This document shows, in pieces, positions 34,217 to 35,605 of a DNA stretch of 35,605 nucleotides. Below the pieces are notes generated by a model. That model was not told where the DNA came from. It saw only the letters and a list, made by a program, of their open reading frames with translations, and ran no database searches. The stretch is from Octadecabacter sp. GTDB lineage: Bacteria; Pseudomonadota; Alphaproteobacteria; Rhodobacterales; Rhodobacteraceae. Within the stretch, counting starts at the first letter, position 1. Every line of letters starts with the position of its first letter. The position numbers were made by a program, and so were the translations under genes. The stretch spans positions 1 to 35,605 of the forward strand of contig JAPKAD010000021.1 of the NCBI GenBank assembly GCA_028825445.1. Reading direction: 5' to 3'.

Positions 34217-34929
34217 TGTCGCGCGCGACCCAGAAATCATATTATTGGACAGGCTTTCGCACAGGCTTGCCGTTCCTGTTGGTGGTAGTTCCGTTCGGGT
34301 TGTTGTTTGGCATCGTCGCGACTGAGGCGGGATTTACCAGTTTGCAGACCATGGCGTTTTCGTCGGTGGTGTTTGCTGGAGCGGCACAGTTCACAGCATT
34401 GCAGTTGATGGCGGAAGAGGTTCCGTTCCTAATCGTGGTCGCGACGGCGCTTGCGGTAAATTTGCGCATGGCAATGTATTCGGCCTCCTTAGCTGTGTGG
34501 CTGGGTCGTGCGCCGCTGTGGAAACGCGCTTTGATTGCGTATGTAAATGTTGATCAAAGTTACGCTGTATCCATGAACCGCTTTGAGGACGAGCCTGATT
34601 TGTCGCTGTCCCAACGTATAGAGTTCTTTTTTGGTGCTGTGACGCCAGTATGTCCGGTGTGGATTCTGGCCACGGGCCTTGGCATTTGGTTCGGAGATAT
34701 GATCCCTGACTGGATAGCGTTGGATTTCGCCGTGCCGATTTGTTTTCTTGCAATTATTGCGCCGATGATGCGTACGCTGGCGCATATGGTGTCGTCTGTT
34801 GTGTCAATCATACTGTCGCTGGTGTTTTCTGGACTGCCCTATAATCTTGGCCTATTGGTTGCTGGTGTTTCTGCCATGATTGTTGGCGCGCAGGTGGAAG
34901 TCTGGATGAAACGGAGGGCTGAGTTATGA
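34216..34929 (+). CDS. azlC: AzlC family branched-chain amino acid exporter, large subunit
   Basis: A 237-residue membrane protein of the AzlC/YgaZ family that exports branched-chain amino acids together with AzlD. The conserved start is FRTGLPFLLVVVPFGLLFGI, followed by FSSVVFAGAAQFTALQLMA (about 48-66), VNLRMAMYSASLA, and the DQSYAVSMNRF segment near residues 114-124. There are about six to seven helices. The ribosome site AAGGCGG precedes the ATG. The stop overlaps azlD (ATGA). Confidence 0.94.
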   Translation: MSRATQKSYYWTGFRTGLPFLLVVVPFGLLFGIVATEAGFTSLQTMAFSSVVFAGAAQFTALQLMAEEVPFLIVVATALAVNLRMAMYSASLAVWLGRAPLWKRALIAYVNVDQSYAVSMNRFEDEPDLSLSQRIEFFFGAVTPVCPVWILATGLGIWFGDMIPDWIALDFAVPICFLAIIAPMMRTLAHMVSSVVSIILSLVFSGLPYNLGLLVAGVSAMIVGAQVEVWMKRRAEL

Positions 34930-35267
34930 ACTCGAGCATGAGCGCAGGCTATATTTGGACCATTATTATTGTTTTGGGTGTCGGGACCTATTTAATCCGG
35001 TTTTCGTTTCTTGGTCTCATTGGGGACAAGGACCTGCCGGAATGGGTGCTGCGGCATCTGCGCTATACGGCTGTTGCAGTATTGCCCGGTTTGGTTGCAC
35101 CATTAGTTTTGTGGCCGGCTGCAACCGACGGCCAAGTTGACCCAGCGAGGCTAAGTGCGGCTTTAGTCACATTCGGAGCAGGGCTGCTAACTAAAAATGT
35201 CGTTGCTGCCATTACCGCAGGTGGAGCCACGCTATTTAGTATGATCTGGTTAATGGGTGCTTATTAA
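34926..35267 (+). CDS. azlD: AzlD family branched-chain amino acid exporter, small subunit
   Basis: A 113-residue membrane protein with three to four helices. The family marks are TYLIRFSFLGLIGDKDLPEW and RHLRYTAVAVLPGLVAPLVL (about 22-62), with the Gly-rich end AALVTFGAGLLTKNVVAAI. The start at 34926 overlaps the azlC stop by 4 bases; a second ATG at 34941 is possible. Its stop overlaps the 3' end of the next minus-strand gene by 4 bases. Confidence 0.92.
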   Translation: MNSSMSAGYIWTIIIVLGVGTYLIRFSFLGLIGDKDLPEWVLRHLRYTAVAVLPGLVAPLVLWPAATDGQVDPARLSAALVTFGAGLLTKNVVAAITAGGATLFSMIWLMGAY

Positions 35268-35605
35268 TTAGTGCTAAGCTGCTGATCAATTGCAGCGGTG
35301 GCGATGTCTTTGTCATTGCTGTCATTCTCTCGATATTCGTGAGTAAGCACACCTGGAATTAGTGCAAATTGGTCGGACAGGTTGTTTGGAAAAAAGGTTG
35401 TACGAATACTTTCAAATCCGGGTAACTTTCCTAACATGCGAGATATATTTATTGTGCAGGCAGCTTTGGAGGTTGGGCCATTATCAATTGCCAACTGCTG
35501 TGCCATTTCAGCAACCTCGGGCAAAACGTCGACTTTCTGGATCAAAGTGTAAAACGTGACACGCGAATGGAACGAAACATAAAGCTTTTCAAGCTGCGGT
35601 GTGAT
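35264..35605 (-). CDS. Unknown protein, partial (5' end outside the window)
   Basis: The frame is open from the right edge to a TAA at 35264-35266, giving at least 113 C-terminal residues (ITPQLEKLYVSFHSRVTFYT and onward to AAIDQQLSTN). An in-frame TTG at 35545 is not needed as a start because the frame continues to the edge. Protein-like segments include IQKVDVLPEVAEMAQQLAID. No membrane helix or known motif is seen, and the gene is not recognised. It converges with azlD. Confidence 0.6.
   Translation of the reverse strand: MTPQLEKLYVSFHSRVTFYTLIQKVDVLPEVAEMAQQLAIDNGPTSKAACTINISRMLGKLPGFESIRTTFFPNNLSDQFALIPGVLTHEYRENDSNDKDIATAAIDQQLSTN

Overview
The window reads as chromosomal DNA of a marine alphaproteobacterium, most likely of the Rhodobacteraceae (roseobacter group). 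The support is an alphaproteobacterial-type initiator tRNA, the gene run SDR–uvrC–pgsA–moaD–moaE, a phbA–phbB PHB pair, ETF-ubiquinone oxidoreductase, and small proteins of the YdcH (DUF465) and DUF2007 types. Base composition looks AT-richer than usual for the group. Five gene-poor, AT-rich gaps of 0.5-1.4 kb and a clear Na+/H+ antiporter pseudogene suggest a genome undergoing gene decay. No CRISPR array, prophage or intact insertion sequence was seen.

Layout. 1-400: end of an upstream unit (terminator) and an initiator tRNA-fMet gene with promoter and terminator. 890-2624: a short leader ORF, a two-domain SnoaL/NTF2-like protein and an RraA-family protein, all overlapping by 1-4 bases. 3700-8041 (minus): a complete PotABCD-type ABC importer in the order ATPase, binding protein, permease, permease, with a strong hairpin after the binding-protein gene. 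9422-10162: a DUF2461-type protein. 10258-11493: the dead NhaP-type antiporter. 11569-12483 (minus): MYG1-family protein.

12738-17306 is one tightly packed plus-strand unit: ABC-2 ATPase and permease, S49 peptidase, a 53-residue membrane/Cys-motif protein, a Ca2+/Na+ antiporter, a pteridine-reductase-like SDR and a possible 34-residue coupled ORF. 17504-20887: uvrC, then pgsA, moaD and moaE, with tag running in from the other strand. 22538-24524: phbA and phbB, making 3-hydroxybutyryl-CoA for PHB. 24590-26191 (minus): a 38-residue protein, YdcH, a TrmN6-type methyltransferase and a DUF2007 protein.

26240-31599 holds ispB (plus), then ispE, a TPR protein and ETF-QO (minus): quinone side-chain synthesis, isoprenoid precursor supply and electron entry into the quinone pool lie side by side. 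31816-33313: greA and an unknown membrane-anchored protein. 34216-35267: azlC-azlD, a branched-chain amino acid exporter. The last gene (minus) runs off the right edge.

I did not find a clearly new defence or mobile system. The most notable items are the leader/SnoaL/RraA cassette near the ABC importer, the permease with a large periplasmic insertion, several coupled small ORFs, and the decayed gaps holding coding-like fragments.
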